From assembly GCA_039801245.1 (NCBI GenBank), contig JBDRUF010000005.1, forward strand, positions 1 to 40,734: DNA of 40,734 nucleotides, read 5' to 3'. Positions 1-8,298 of this stretch are shown in pieces. Below the pieces are notes generated by a model. That model made no database searches and was not told the origin of the DNA. It saw only the letters and a list, made by a program, of their open reading frames with translations. Numbering within the stretch: position 1 is the first letter of the stretch; the number at the start of each line of letters is the position of its first letter. The DNA comes from a candidate division WOR-3 bacterium. Its GTDB lineage: Bacteria; Hydrothermota; Tepidihabitantia; Tepidihabitantales; Tepidihabitantaceae. Both the position numbers and the translations under genes were made by a program.

Positions 1-4
1 AAAT

Positions 5-85
5 CCCGGTCAGTGACCAGCCCAGGGGGCGTCCCGGGGACAGTCCCCCCTACCCTTTCCCTTATCATCCCCTTTACCCCTTACC
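5..85. repeat. Dispersed intergenic element, left copy
   Basis: An 11-bp palindrome GGTCAGTGACC (8-18) is followed by a GC-rich hairpin, GGGGAC/GTCCCC around one base (36-48), and then a pyrimidine-rich tail of CCCTT and CCCC blocks. The same order, orientation and much of the same sequence recur at 40282-40365 near the other end of the window, so this is a dispersed repeat and not chance. No coding sequence is seen in it. Its function is unknown; a hairpin-forming intergenic element is the simplest description. Confidence 0.6.
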
Positions 86-410
86 ATTACGCCCTTAAGA
101 GCATATCCTTATGCCTGGCTATGGCTGCCCTTAAGAGCCTTTTCCCTGCCGCAATTAGGGCTATTCCTTAATCCACCTTCAAATCCGCCTCTCAGACCCT
201 CCTTATGGTTATCTCCTAACTCCTATCCCGAACCCCCCACAAGACCCTCTTTAAGGCTACCCTCAGGGCTATCCCTGTCTCTGCCTTCATTACCATTAGC
301 GGATGCCTCATTATAGATAGTAGGTTAGAGATTTTGATTAGGCAACACCGCAGGACAAAAGGTTTTGAGAGCTTTTGAGATATTAAATATGCCCAGCGGT
401 TTATTCGGTC
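86..410. other. Gene-free stretch before the leuC-cit operon
   Basis: I see no supportable gene here. The first half is strongly pyrimidine-rich on the + strand and holds the decamer CCCTTAAGAG twice (about 93 and 131). The minus-strand reading frame that enters from the leuC gene looks like a shadow: no start context and no recognisable composition. It may be decayed repeat sequence. Confidence 0.4.
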
Positions 411-415
411 AATTC

Positions 416-443
416 TTGCGGAGGGATGTTTTGGAGATATAAT
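416..443 (+). promoter_or_regulatory. Promoter of the leuC-leuD-citDE-citF operon
   Basis: TTGCGG (416-421), 16 nt, then a perfect TATAAT (438-443). Transcription should start near 450, leaving a short leader with the Shine-Dalgarno AAGGTGAGG (455-463) before the ATG at 468. The -35 is the weakest of the set read in this window, but the -10 and the 16-nt spacing match the others. Confidence 0.6.
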
Positions 444-467
444 TTTGTGAATGAAAGGTGAGGTTAT

Positions 468-1730
468 ATGGGAATGACATTTGCTGAAAAGATATTTGCC
501 CGGAAAACGGGCAGGCAGGCGGTTAAAGCCGGTGAGATTGTTTTCTGCAAGCCGGACCGAATCTTGATGCATGATAACGCTGCAGCAATTACCGATAAGG
601 TGTTAAAGGATTTGACCGAGTTCGGGCTCGCCGACCCGGAACAGGTGGTTATTGTCCTTGACCATACGGTGCCTGCGGTTGATGAGAAGACCGCAACCGG
701 ACACAAGAGGATAAGGGAGTTTGTCCAGAAATATGGGATTAAGCGGTTCTTTGATATTGGGACTGGGGTTTGCCATCAGGTGATGGTGGAGAAGAGGCTG
801 GTTCTGCCGGGGATGGTCGTGGTTGGTTCAGACTCGCACACCTGTTCTTATGGTGCGGTGAATGCCTTTGCCACCGGTATTGACCGGACCGAGGCGGCGG
901 CTTTGCTTTTGACCGGTGAAACCTGGTTCAAGGTGCCGGAGTCAATCAGGATTTTTCTCAAGGGCAGGCTGCAGGAACTGGTCACCGCCAAGGATTTGAT
1001 TCTGACCATTATCGGCAAGATTGGGGCGGACGGGGCTGACTACTGTTCGGTGGAGTTCTGGGGTGATGTTGGACATCTGACCCTTGACGACCGTTTCACG
1101 ATTGCCAATATGGGGGTGGAGATGGGCGCAAAGAATGCGGTCTTTCCGGTTGATGAGATAACCAAGGGGTTTTTGGGTGCGATTGGTATTGAGCGGAAGG
1201 AGTGGCAGGATGTTTGGGCAGATGGTGATGCGGTCTACCGGCAGGAGTTGACATTTGAGATGGATAAGGTTGTGCCGGTGGTGGCAACACCGCACAAGGT
1301 GGATAACTGCAAGCCGGCAGGTGAGTTGAAGGATGTTGAGGTGCAGCAGTGCCTTATCGGCACCTGCACCAATGGCAGGGCATCGGACTTTGGTCTGGCA
1401 GCAGAGATAATTGGTAAGAGAAAGGTTTCACCCAAGACCAGGCTTTTGCTCCTGCCGGCTTCAAAGAGCGAACTGGAAAAGGCGCTGGATGCGGGAGATA
1501 TTCAGACACTGGTTGAGGCTGGAGGGGTGCTTTTGCCACCAGGGTGCGGACCCTGTCTTGGTGCCCATCAGGGGGTTCTGGCACCGGGTGAGCGTTGCAT
1601 CTCAACCGCCAATCGTAATTTTCGGGGCCGGATGGGCTGCAGGGATGCAGAGATTTATCTTGCCAGCCCGGCAACGGTGGCGGCAAGCGCCCTGACCGGG
1701 AGGATAACCGACCCGCGGGAGGTGATGTAA
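468..1730 (+). CDS. leuC: Aconitase-family dehydratase, large subunit (LeuC/HacA type)
   Basis: 420 residues, the usual length for the separate large subunit of 3-isopropylmalate dehydratase/homoaconitase, which isomerises a hydroxy-tricarboxylate through a [4Fe-4S] cluster. The three cluster cysteines are visible: Cys300 in GTCTNGR and Cys360/Cys363 in PPGCGPCLGAHQG. The N-terminal GSDSHTCSYGAVNAFATG block is also typical. The ATG at 468 follows a strong Shine-Dalgarno. The small subunit gene begins one base after the stop, and a citrate-lyase-like pair follows in the same operon. No leuA or leuB is present, so leucine synthesis is not the only reading: the substrate could be isopropylmalate, homocitrate, citramalate/citraconate, mesaconate or citrate. 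The family is certain; the specificity is not. Confidence 0.9.
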   Translation: MGMTFAEKIFARKTGRQAVKAGEIVFCKPDRILMHDNAAAITDKVLKDLTEFGLADPEQVVIVLDHTVPAVDEKTATGHKRIREFVQKYGIKRFFDIGTGVCHQVMVEKRLVLPGMVVVGSDSHTCSYGAVNAFATGIDRTEAAALLLTGETWFKVPESIRIFLKGRLQELVTAKDLILTIIGKIGADGADYCSVEFWGDVGHLTLDDRFTIANMGVEMGAKNAVFPVDEITKGFLGAIGIERKEWQDVWADGDAVYRQELTFEMDKVVPVVATPHKVDNCKPAGELKDVEVQQCLIGTCTNGRASDFGLAAEIIGKRKVSPKTRLLLLPASKSELEKALDAGDIQTLVEAGGVLLPPGCGPCLGAHQGVLAPGERCISTANRNFRGRMGCRDAEIYLASPATVAASALTGRITDPREVM

Positions 1731-1731
1731 G

Positions 1732-2226
1732 ATGAGGGTTTGGTTTTATGGTGATGACATTAATACCGATATGCTGTTTCCGGGTAAATACACCTACACC
1801 TGTTCCAAACCAGAGGAGATTAAGCCCCACCTCTTGGAGGACCTTGACCCGGAGTTTGCGAAAGCGGTTCAGCCCGGAGACATTATCATTGCGGGCAGAA
1901 ACTTTGGCTGCGGCTCTTCCCGGGAGCAGCCGGTTGTTGGTCTGAAGGCGGTGGGTGTGGCGGCGGTGATTGCCAAGAGTTTCGCTCGGATTTTCTATCG
2001 GGCAGGGATAAATCAGGGACTATTACTGATTGAGGCACCGGATGCGGTTGAATTTTATCAGCCGGGGATGGCGGTGGAACTGGATGCGGCAGCGGGGATT
2101 ATCAGGATTGGTGAGAGGGAGTTTTCCTTTCCCAAGCCGCCTCCGGAGATTTTAGGGATTGTTGAGGCAGGGGGGCTCTTAGAGTTTACGCGCAAAAGGT
2201 TGCGGGAAAGGGCGGTTAAAAGATGA
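1732..2226 (+). CDS. leuD: Aconitase-family dehydratase, small subunit (LeuD type)
   Basis: 164 residues, full length for the stand-alone swivel subunit that closes over the active site of the LeuC partner. The hallmark [13 protein letters not shown] block is present. The loop that sets substrate choice in archaeal and Thermus relatives follows GDDINTD; here it reads P-G-K-Y-T-Y-T, where archaeal isopropylmalate enzymes usually show YLVY and homoaconitases YLRT (from memory of the family). So the substrate cannot be assigned from this loop. The ATG starts one base after the leuC stop, and the TGA overlaps the ATG of the next gene by four bases, which suggests translational coupling of all the subunits. 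Confidence 0.9.
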   Translation: MRVWFYGDDINTDMLFPGKYTYTCSKPEEIKPHLLEDLDPEFAKAVQPGDIIIAGRNFGCGSSREQPVVGLKAVGVAAVIAKSFARIFYRAGINQGLLLIEAPDAVEFYQPGMAVELDAAAGIIRIGEREFSFPKPPPEILGIVEAGGLLEFTRKRLRERAVKR

Positions 2227-3440
2227 CAGGGATTGGTGCTGCCGGTCGCAAGGGAGAAGAGGTGCGTTCTGATGTCTGGATTGGTGTTGAGATTAAGGAT
2301 TCAGGTGGAATAGAGATATCACTCAAGAGCAGGGTTGATTTTATTTACGGTGATGCGATAAAAGAGTTAATTTTATCCGGGATGAAGCATTTTGGGATTA
2401 ACGATGCCAGGGTCGAGGTTATTGATTCAGGCGCCCTGCCATTTGTGATTATGGCAAGGCTGGAAACAGCGTTAAGAAGGGCGTTGGGCAGGGATTTGCC
2501 TGAATGGCTGCCCGAGCCTGGACCTTCATTTGCCCAGCCAAGCAGCCGGGAGAGGTGGCGCCGTTCCAGGCTTTATCTCCCAGGAAACGAGCCGAGGTTT
2601 ATGTTAAACGCCCGAATCCACGAGCCCGATGGGGTGATTCTTGACCTTGAGGATTCGGTGCCACCTGAGGAGAAGGATGCGGCGCTGATTTTGGTGCGTA
2701 ACGCCCTGATAGCGGTTGATTTCGGTTTGTGTGAGCGGATGGTGCGCATCAACCCCTTGCCCGAAGGGCTAAATGAACTGGAGACATTAATCCGTGCAGG
2801 GGTGAATGTAATTCTTGTGCCCAAATCTGAGGATGATGACCAGATTGAGGAGGTGGATGAGGCGATTGGCAGGATTGTCAAGAAAACAGGTGAAAACAGG
2901 GAGGTGTTTCTGATGCCGATTGTTGAGACCGCCGCGGGATTGTTCAAGGCACATAAGGTTGCCAAGGCATCAAACCGCATCGTTGCCTTGACCTACGGGC
3001 TTGAGGATTACATTGCCGATATCGGCGCGGAGAAGACAAAGGAGGGAAGTGAGAGCCTTTTGCTCCGTTCGGTGATTGTCAATGCGGCAAGGGCAGCGGG
3101 TGTTCAGCCGATTGATACCGTTTATGCGGATGTCTTTGACCTTGATGGTCTGCGCGAAAGTTGCCAGCGGGCAAAGGAGCTGGGCTTTGAGGGCAAGGGT
3201 TGTATCCATCCCCGTCAGGTAAGGGTGATTAATGAGGTTTTTACACCGAATGATAGTGAGATTCAGAGGGCAAAGGAGATTGTTAAAGCCGACCAAGAGG
3301 CGAGAAAACATGGTAAAAGTGTGGCGGTAATTGGCTCAAAGATGATTGACCCACCAGTGGTAAGAAGGGCGCAAAGGACCCTCGAACTGGCGATTCTTGC
3401 TGGTAAACTGAATCCTAACTGGAATGAGGAGGAAGGGTGA
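2223..3440 (+). CDS. Fused citrate/citramalate lyase acyl carrier (CitD) and beta subunit (CitE)
   Basis: 405 residues in two parts. Residues 1 to about 100 match CitD, the acyl carrier protein that holds the phosphoribosyl-dephospho-CoA arm. Residues about 115-400 match CitE, the HpcH/HpaI-type lyase that cleaves the citryl-thioester, with RSRLYLPGNEPRFM, a GVILDLEDSVPPEEK metal-binding block and VILVPKSED. In Klebsiella and E. coli these are separate proteins. Aligned without gaps to E. coli CitD, as I remember it, the modified Ser14 falls on Arg15 here, and the nearest serine is Ser16. The gene overlaps leuD by four bases and citF by four. Citramalate lyase uses homologous subunits, so the substrate may be citrate or citramalate. 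Confidence 0.85.
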   Translation: MTGIGAAGRKGEEVRSDVWIGVEIKDSGGIEISLKSRVDFIYGDAIKELILSGMKHFGINDARVEVIDSGALPFVIMARLETALRRALGRDLPEWLPEPGPSFAQPSSRERWRRSRLYLPGNEPRFMLNARIHEPDGVILDLEDSVPPEEKDAALILVRNALIAVDFGLCERMVRINPLPEGLNELETLIRAGVNVILVPKSEDDDQIEEVDEAIGRIVKKTGENREVFLMPIVETAAGLFKAHKVAKASNRIVALTYGLEDYIADIGAEKTKEGSESLLLRSVIVNAARAAGVQPIDTVYADVFDLDGLRESCQRAKELGFEGKGCIHPRQVRVINEVFTPNDSEIQRAKEIVKADQEARKHGKSVAVIGSKMIDPPVVRRAQRTLELAILAGKLNPNWNEEEG

Positions 3441-4993
3441 ATTTGGTCCCGAATGCCTTAGGCAGGCTTGTCCCAACTGAAGTCAATGGCAGACCCGCGG
3501 TACCTTTTCCAGGGGTTGACCTTTTCCGTCCATCAGGCAGAAAGGCAGCACCCAAAATTCCCACCACCCTTGATTACCCTGAGGATGGCAACAAGGTTGT
3601 ACCTGACCTCCGCACCGCGCTTGAGAAGTGCGGCATCAGGGATGGGATGACCATCTCCACCCATCACCACTTCCGGGAAGGTGACACCCTGGCACTGCAA
3701 CTTTTTGACATCTGTGCGGAGATGGGGCTTAAGGATCTGGTCTGGTTTCCTTCTGCCGCCTTTCCCTGCCATGCGCCCCTGATTAAACATCTTGACAGCG
3801 GGGTGATTCATCATATTGAGGGCAGTTTGAACGGACCATTAGGTGATTATTGTACCAAGGGCAGGATGCGCGGACTTGGTGTCTTGCGCTCGCATGGGGG
3901 CAGGGCGCAGGCGATTCAGGATGGCGAGGTTCATATTGACATTGCGGTCTTGGCAGCACCGACTGCGGACTGTTTTGGCAATGCCAATGCGGTTCAAGGG
4001 GATGCGGCGTGCGGGGTGTTGGGTTATGCGCTGGCAGATGCGATTTATGCAGACAAAACCATCATCGTTACCAATAACCTTGTGCCTTTTCCCTGTATGC
4101 CGATAGAGATATCCGGGAGTTATGTTGACTATGTGGTTGTCCAGGATGTAATCGGTGACCCCAAAAAAATTGTTGCCGGCACAACCGAAATCACCCGCTC
4201 ACCCGACCGGCTTTATATTTCTGAACTGGTTGCCCGCTTTATCCGCGATTCGGGCATTATGCGCGACGGCTTCAGTTTTCAGGCGGGCGCGGGTGGGATT
4301 TCACTTGCATTTGCGGTCTACCTTGCCGAGATGATGAAGGAGGCTAATGTCAAGGCAAGCTGGATTCATGGCGGGACCAACCGCTTCTTGGTGAAGATGC
4401 TTGAAGAAGGTCTAACCAGAGCGTTAATTGACGGCCAGGCTTTTGACCTGGAGGCGGTGCGTTCAATCGGTGTAAACAGAAACCACATCGGCACCAGCCC
4501 TTTAATCAGTTACAATCACCACTCTAAGGGTAACTTCATCAACCTGTTGGATGTGGCTGTCCTTGGTGCCACCGAGGTGGATTTGAACTTTAATGCCAAT
4601 GTTGTCACCCATTCGGATGGCAGGCTTTTACACGGCATCGGTGGCTGGCAGAACTGCCTTTATGCCAAATGCGTGATTCTGGCGATGCCCGCGGTGCGGG
4701 ACCGGATTCCGGTGATTGTTGATGAGGTGACAACCCTGTGCGGACCTGGGGAGATGATTGATGTGGTGGTGACGGAACTGGGAATTGCCATCAACCCGAA
4801 GAGGCAGGATTTGCTTGCGGCGGTCAAGGGTAAGGGTCTGCCGTTAAAGAGTTTGGAGGAGATGAAGGCAGAGGTTGAGCGTCTCTGCGGCAGACCGAAA
4901 AAGCCGGAGCGGTCAAGCAAAGTTGTTGCAGTTGTCAAATGGGTTGATGGGACAGTTTTGGACTCGGTTTTCCAGATTTTAGATAAAGCGTAG
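3437..4993 (+). CDS. citF: Citrate/citramalate lyase alpha subunit (acyl-ACP transferase)
   Basis: 518 residues, the normal size for CitF, which swaps acetyl for citryl on the carrier protein before the beta subunit cleaves it. Family blocks run the whole length (THHHFREGD, GPLGDYCTKG, RSHGGRAQAI, AAPTADCFGNANAVQG, FQAGAGGISLAFAVYL). It starts with GTG at 3437, overlapping the CitDE stop, with GAGGAGG just upstream. The usual helper genes for lyase activation (citC ligase, citX and citG for the prosthetic group) are not in this window, so they must be elsewhere, be replaced, or the enzyme differs. Family assignment is firm; the substrate (citrate or citramalate) is not proven. Confidence 0.9.
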   Translation: MNLVPNALGRLVPTEVNGRPAVPFPGVDLFRPSGRKAAPKIPTTLDYPEDGNKVVPDLRTALEKCGIRDGMTISTHHHFREGDTLALQLFDICAEMGLKDLVWFPSAAFPCHAPLIKHLDSGVIHHIEGSLNGPLGDYCTKGRMRGLGVLRSHGGRAQAIQDGEVHIDIAVLAAPTADCFGNANAVQGDAACGVLGYALADAIYADKTIIVTNNLVPFPCMPIEISGSYVDYVVVQDVIGDPKKIVAGTTEITRSPDRLYISELVARFIRDSGIMRDGFSFQAGAGGISLAFAVYLAEMMKEANVKASWIHGGTNRFLVKMLEEGLTRALIDGQAFDLEAVRSIGVNRNHIGTSPLISYNHHSKGNFINLLDVAVLGATEVDLNFNANVVTHSDGRLLHGIGGWQNCLYAKCVILAMPAVRDRIPVIVDEVTTLCGPGEMIDVVVTELGIAINPKRQDLLAAVKGKGLPLKSLEEMKAEVERLCGRPKKPERSSKVVAVVKWVDGTVLDSVFQILDKA

Positions 4994-5022
4994 CCTGTTT
5001 TAACCCATCCCCATTTATTCAA

Positions 5023-5050
5023 TTGACAAGGAGGTGAGTTTCAGTATTTT
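5023..5050 (+). promoter_or_regulatory. Candidate promoter of the cstA-like gene
   Basis: TTGACA (5023-5028), 16 nt, TATTTT (5045-5050). The predicted start near 5057 leaves about 30 nt of leader with AAGGAGG (5074-5080) before the ATG at 5087. The -35 lies just past the citF stop, so the transporter can be transcribed apart from the lyase operon as well as by read-through. Confidence 0.5.
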
Positions 5051-5086
5051 AAAATTCGTGATTTTTATTCACAAGGAGGATAGTCA

Positions 5087-6802
5087 ATGGCATTTTTAAT
5101 ATTTGTCCTGGCTGTTGTTTGGTTTTTCCTGATGTATCGGATTTACGGCGGGTTTCTGTCCAGGCGGGTTTTTAAACTTGATGATTCCCGGCAGACACCG
5201 GCACACACCTTGAGGGATGACCGTGATTATGTGCCGAGCAACCGCTGGGTTGTCTGGGGTCATAACTTCACCTCCATTGCCGGTCTTGGTCCGATTGTCG
5301 GTCCTGCGATTGGTGTCATCTGGGGCTGGGTGCCAGCCCTGCTCTGGATAACATTGGGAACGGTTTTCTTTGGCGGGGTTCACGATTTTTCCTCGCTGGT
5401 TCTGTCAATCAGAAACAAGGGGCTTTCCATCGGTGAAATCACCACCCGGGTAATCGGCAAGAGGGCAAAGTTTCTTTTTATGGCGATAATCTTCCTTGAG
5501 GTCTGGGTGGTTATTGCCATCTTTGCAATGATTATGGGGATTCTTTTCAAGATGTATCCCAGTTCGGTTTTCCCGGTCTGGATGGAGATACCGATTGCAC
5601 TGACTCTGTCCTATATGGTTTTCAAGAAGGGTAAAAGCCTGGAACTTTGGTCCTGGATTGCACTCCTGGCGATGTATGCCACCGTGGCTTTGGGTGTTTT
5701 GATTCCCTTGAGTATTCCCGGCAGCAATGCGGTTGTCATCTGGATTGTGATTCTGATGGTCTATGCCTATGTTGCCTCAATTTTGCCGGTGGAAACCCTC
5801 CTGCAGCCAAGGGATTACATCAACTCCCATGAGTTGATGGTTGCCGGGCTCTTGATTTTTGCCGGCGCGGTTGCCGCCTTCATCCGCGACCCTGGTCATC
5901 TTGGCTTTGTTGCCCCTGCCTTCAATCTCTCTGCAAGGGGTGCACCACCGGTCTGGCCATTTCTTTTTGTTACGATTGCCTGCGGTGCCATCTCCGGTTT
6001 CCATTCCCTGGTTACCTCAGGCACCGCATCTAAACAGATTAACAAAGAGAGTGATGCCCGATTGGTCGGTTATGGCGGAATGATTGCTGAGGGCATTCTT
6101 GCTACCTTGGTTTTACTTGCGGTTGGCGCCGGTTTCGGTGCTATCGGTAAAGGATTGGAAGCGGGTATGGCGGCCTGGTCACAACATTATTCAGACTGGT
6201 CTTCAGCAAGCGGGATGGCGGCAAATCTCAAGGCTTTTGTTACCGGTGCATCAAATATGATGGGTTATATCTTTGGCAATGGCAGATATGTCCGCGAACT
6301 GATGATGACGATAATGGGTGTTTTTATCGTTTCCTTTGCCGGCACCACGATTGACACCGCAGCAAGAATCCAGCGTTATATTGTTCAGGAGTTTGGCAGG
6401 AGTGCGGGCTTGAATTTTATCACCGGCAAGCATATTGCGACCTTGATTGCGGTTGGTTCGGCGTTTGGTCTGGCAATGGTCAAGCCTGGTGGTCAGGGTG
6501 CGTTAATCCTCTGGCCGCTCTTTGGCACTATCAATCAGCTCCTTGCCGGTCTCGCTTTGGTTGTTGTTACCCTTTATCTGACATTCAAAAAGTCAAAGCC
6601 ATTGGTGGCAGCGATTCCAACACTCTTTCTCGTTGTAATGACCTCCTGGGCGATGGTGAAAAACATCCAGGATTATGCCCGCACTCACAACTGGCTTTTG
6701 TTCAGCGTTGGCTGGATTGTTTTTGCCTTAATGGTCTGGCTGGTGATTGAGGCGATAATTGCGCTCATTAAGGGTTTCAAGACCAAGCCTCATCTTGATT
6801 GA
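5087..6802 (+). CDS. cstA: CstA-family carbon starvation protein, probable pyruvate or peptide transporter
   Basis: 571 residues with many hydrophobic segments through the whole length, and the CstA signature near the N-terminus (YGGFLSRRVFKLDD, then NRWVVWGHNFTSIAGLGPIVGPAIG, here split across residues about 50-75). It is shorter than E. coli CstA (about 700 residues) but within the range of shorter family members. E. coli CstA and BtsT import pyruvate, and CstA has also been linked to peptide uptake. The position after a citrate/citramalate-lyase operon makes a small carboxylate such as pyruvate attractive, but that is inference. A strong ribosome site, AAGGAGG, precedes the ATG. Confidence 0.85.
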   Translation: MAFLIFVLAVVWFFLMYRIYGGFLSRRVFKLDDSRQTPAHTLRDDRDYVPSNRWVVWGHNFTSIAGLGPIVGPAIGVIWGWVPALLWITLGTVFFGGVHDFSSLVLSIRNKGLSIGEITTRVIGKRAKFLFMAIIFLEVWVVIAIFAMIMGILFKMYPSSVFPVWMEIPIALTLSYMVFKKGKSLELWSWIALLAMYATVALGVLIPLSIPGSNAVVIWIVILMVYAYVASILPVETLLQPRDYINSHELMVAGLLIFAGAVAAFIRDPGHLGFVAPAFNLSARGAPPVWPFLFVTIACGAISGFHSLVTSGTASKQINKESDARLVGYGGMIAEGILATLVLLAVGAGFGAIGKGLEAGMAAWSQHYSDWSSASGMAANLKAFVTGASNMMGYIFGNGRYVRELMMTIMGVFIVSFAGTTIDTAARIQRYIVQEFGRSAGLNFITGKHIATLIAVGSAFGLAMVKPGGQGALILWPLFGTINQLLAGLALVVVTLYLTFKKSKPLVAAIPTLFLVVMTSWAMVKNIQDYARTHNWLLFSVGWIVFALMVWLVIEAIIALIKGFKTKPHLD

Positions 6803-6811
6803 ATGAAACCC

Positions 6812-6839
6812 TTGACTCGCACCGAGGCGGACTTAAGAT
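6812..6839 (+). promoter_or_regulatory. Leaderless promoter of the small barrel gene
   Basis: TTGACT (6812-6817), 16 nt, TAAGAT (6834-6839). The ATG at 6847 lies seven bases after the -10, where transcription should begin, so the mRNA is expected to start at or next to the start codon. No Shine-Dalgarno precedes that ATG, which agrees. The same hexamer pair with the same spacing recurs at 11091-11118. Confidence 0.7.
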
Positions 6840-6846
6840 AAATTGT

Positions 6847-7350
6847 ATGAAAAATAAAAAGGGGTTCGCTCCCAGCACAATCGCCGGTGTTGCTTTTTGC
6901 ACCCTCGCACTCCTGTTCGGATTTTGCGCACAGGCTTTTGCTGAAGGCAGCGGTTTGGGACTCGGTATCATCCTTGGTGAACCGACCGGAGTGAGCGCAA
7001 AGTTGTGGCTGAGTGGGTCAGTGGCAGTTGATGCTGCTGCCGGCTGGGCATTTCTTAATCGCCATAACCACTATAATTACATTCATCTGCACGGTGATAT
7101 CCTTCACCACTATTTTCTGCCGGTGCCTATAGGTGACCTGCCATTGTATTACGGGATTGGCGCACGGGTCAGGCTGGCGTCAGATGAGGAAAAGATGCGT
7201 GTCGGGGTGAGGGTTCCTGTTGGGCTTGAGTATCTTTTTGAGCCGGTGCCCTTGGGCTGTTTCTTGGAACTGGTGCCACTGCTTGATTTGATTCCGGAAA
7301 CTCGATTCGGGGTAAATGGTGGTTTAGGTATTCGCTACTACTTCCGCTAA
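6847..7350 (+). CDS. Small secreted protein, probable outer-membrane beta-barrel
   Basis: 167 residues. A Sec signal peptide is clear: a basic KNKK start, a hydrophobic stretch, and a likely cut after AQAFA. The mature part is rich in alternating hydrophobic strands and glycine (GLGIILGEPTGVSAKLWL, later GVNGGLGIRYYFR) and ends in an aromatic-basic residue pair, as many small barrels do. I chose the ATG at 6847 over an in-frame TTG at 6799 because only the former gives a proper signal peptide and sits at the predicted transcription start. No enzyme motif is seen. It converges on eamA with a seven-base gap. Function unknown. Confidence 0.7.
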   Translation: MKNKKGFAPSTIAGVAFCTLALLFGFCAQAFAEGSGLGLGIILGEPTGVSAKLWLSGSVAVDAAAGWAFLNRHNHYNYIHLHGDILHHYFLPVPIGDLPLYYGIGARVRLASDEEKMRVGVRVPVGLEYLFEPVPLGCFLELVPLLDLIPETRFGVNGGLGIRYYFR

Positions 7351-7357
7351 TTTTATC

Positions 7358-8254
7358 TTAGCCGATAAAGACCAAAAGCGCACCGGTAAAGGCGCTGATT
7401 ATCGCAATTGCGCGCCGGAAATTGACCGGCTCCTTGAGAATCAGCGCGGAAAGGATAAAAATGAAGATATTGCTCAACTGGTTCAGGGGTGCCGCAACCG
7501 AAACTAAAGTGAACTTCATCCCACCAAGCCAGATGGTCAAAGCGATATAGGTGCCAAGAACGGTTCCACCGATAGCGTAACCAAGACCCTTTTTGATAAA
7601 GGCAGAGGCAAGAACCCTTTTGCGCTCGGGCAAAATCAGGATAAAGAAAAAGACGCCCATCAAGCCGGCAAGGAGGCGAAATGCGGTCGCCCATAGGAGC
7701 GATGTTTGGGCAAGGAGCGGTTTAATCAAGATGATACTAACTGCGGTTGCTAAGGTTGACAGAACGCCAAGGATGATGCCGATAAAAAGCGTTTTCCGAG
7801 GGATGTTTTGCGGCACCCTTATCTGGCTGGTCAAAAACAGGGCGAAAAGGATAAGGGCTATCCCCAGAATCTGGAGCGGGGTCAGGCTCTCTTTCAGGAA
7901 AATAAGGGAAAGGGAGATGAGTAAAGGGCTGTACATATAGCCAACAATCGCAGAAAGACCGGCACCGATTCGGTTCAGGCTCATAAAGAAGAGGGTATCA
8001 CCAACCGCCATTCCGAGGATGCCGCTTGCAAAAAACCGGGCGAATTCACAAAAACGCATTCGGGGTATTAAGGGCTCTTTGAGGATTAAAAGCGTCGGGA
8101 TGAAAAGGATGAGCGCGAGGAGGTTTTTGAAGAGGTTCAGCCCGAGCGGGTGCGCGGTTTCGCCGCTCTTTTTGAAGAGGATAACGGCAAAAGCCCAGAA
8201 AAGGGCGCAGAGGAGGGCAAGGGTCTCGCCGAAAAAGGGGAAATTGACCGGCAC
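7358..8254 (-). CDS. EamA/DMT-family inner-membrane transporter
   Basis: 298 residues with about ten membrane segments arranged as two EamA repeats (about 10-140 and 155-297), the layout of drug/metabolite exporters. Each half ends in the typical LKEPxxxxxxxGxxLI-like helix (LKESLTPLQILGIALI and LKEPVNFRRAIAIIS). The substrate cannot be told from sequence. Translation starts at GTG 8254; its core promoter ends six bases before, so the message should be leaderless. The promoter and first codons exist as a second, broken copy at 9283-9401, on the far side of a two-gene cassette. Confidence 0.85.
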   Translation of the reverse strand: MPVNFPFFGETLALLCALFWAFAVILFKKSGETAHPLGLNLFKNLLALILFIPTLLILKEPLIPRMRFCEFARFFASGILGMAVGDTLFFMSLNRIGAGLSAIVGYMYSPLLISLSLIFLKESLTPLQILGIALILFALFLTSQIRVPQNIPRKTLFIGIILGVLSTLATAVSIILIKPLLAQTSLLWATAFRLLAGLMGVFFFILILPERKRVLASAFIKKGLGYAIGGTVLGTYIALTIWLGGMKFTLVSVAAPLNQLSNIFIFILSALILKEPVNFRRAIAIISAFTGALLVFIG

Positions 8255-8290
8255 CGCTCAATTATCAGCACCCTGAAAGAGGAGTCAAGA
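8165..8290. repeat. Direct repeat copy A: eamA promoter and first 30 codons
   Basis: This stretch covers the intact eamA promoter, start codon and first 30 or so codons. It is repeated in the same orientation at 9283-9401 with about nine in ten bases identical by eye and a few single-base indels. Between the copies lie only the nucleotidyltransferase and regulator genes. Homology stops abruptly on both sides of each copy. Confidence 0.85.
8261..8288 (-). promoter_or_regulatory. Leaderless promoter of eamA
   Basis: On the minus strand: TTGACT (8288-8283), 16 nt, GATAAT (8266-8261). Six bases follow, then the GTG start at 8254, so transcription should begin on the start codon. A second copy with the same boxes and spacing sits at 9371-9398. 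Confidence 0.65.
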
Positions 8291-8298
8291 TAGTAGGA

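Noticed and set aside
216-572. 118-codon minus-strand frame at the left end
   Set aside because: It runs antisense into the leuC start, has no ribosome site, and its residues look like random translation of a pyrimidine-rich region.
5034-5099. Short GTG frame between citF and the cstA-like gene
   Set aside because: Its apparent Shine-Dalgarno directly touches the GTG with no spacing, it lies within the promoter spacer and boxes, and it would not be transcribed from that promoter.
6799-6846. TTG start of the barrel gene overlapping the cstA stop
   Set aside because: It adds 16 hydrophilic residues in front of a clear signal peptide and lies upstream of the predicted transcription start.
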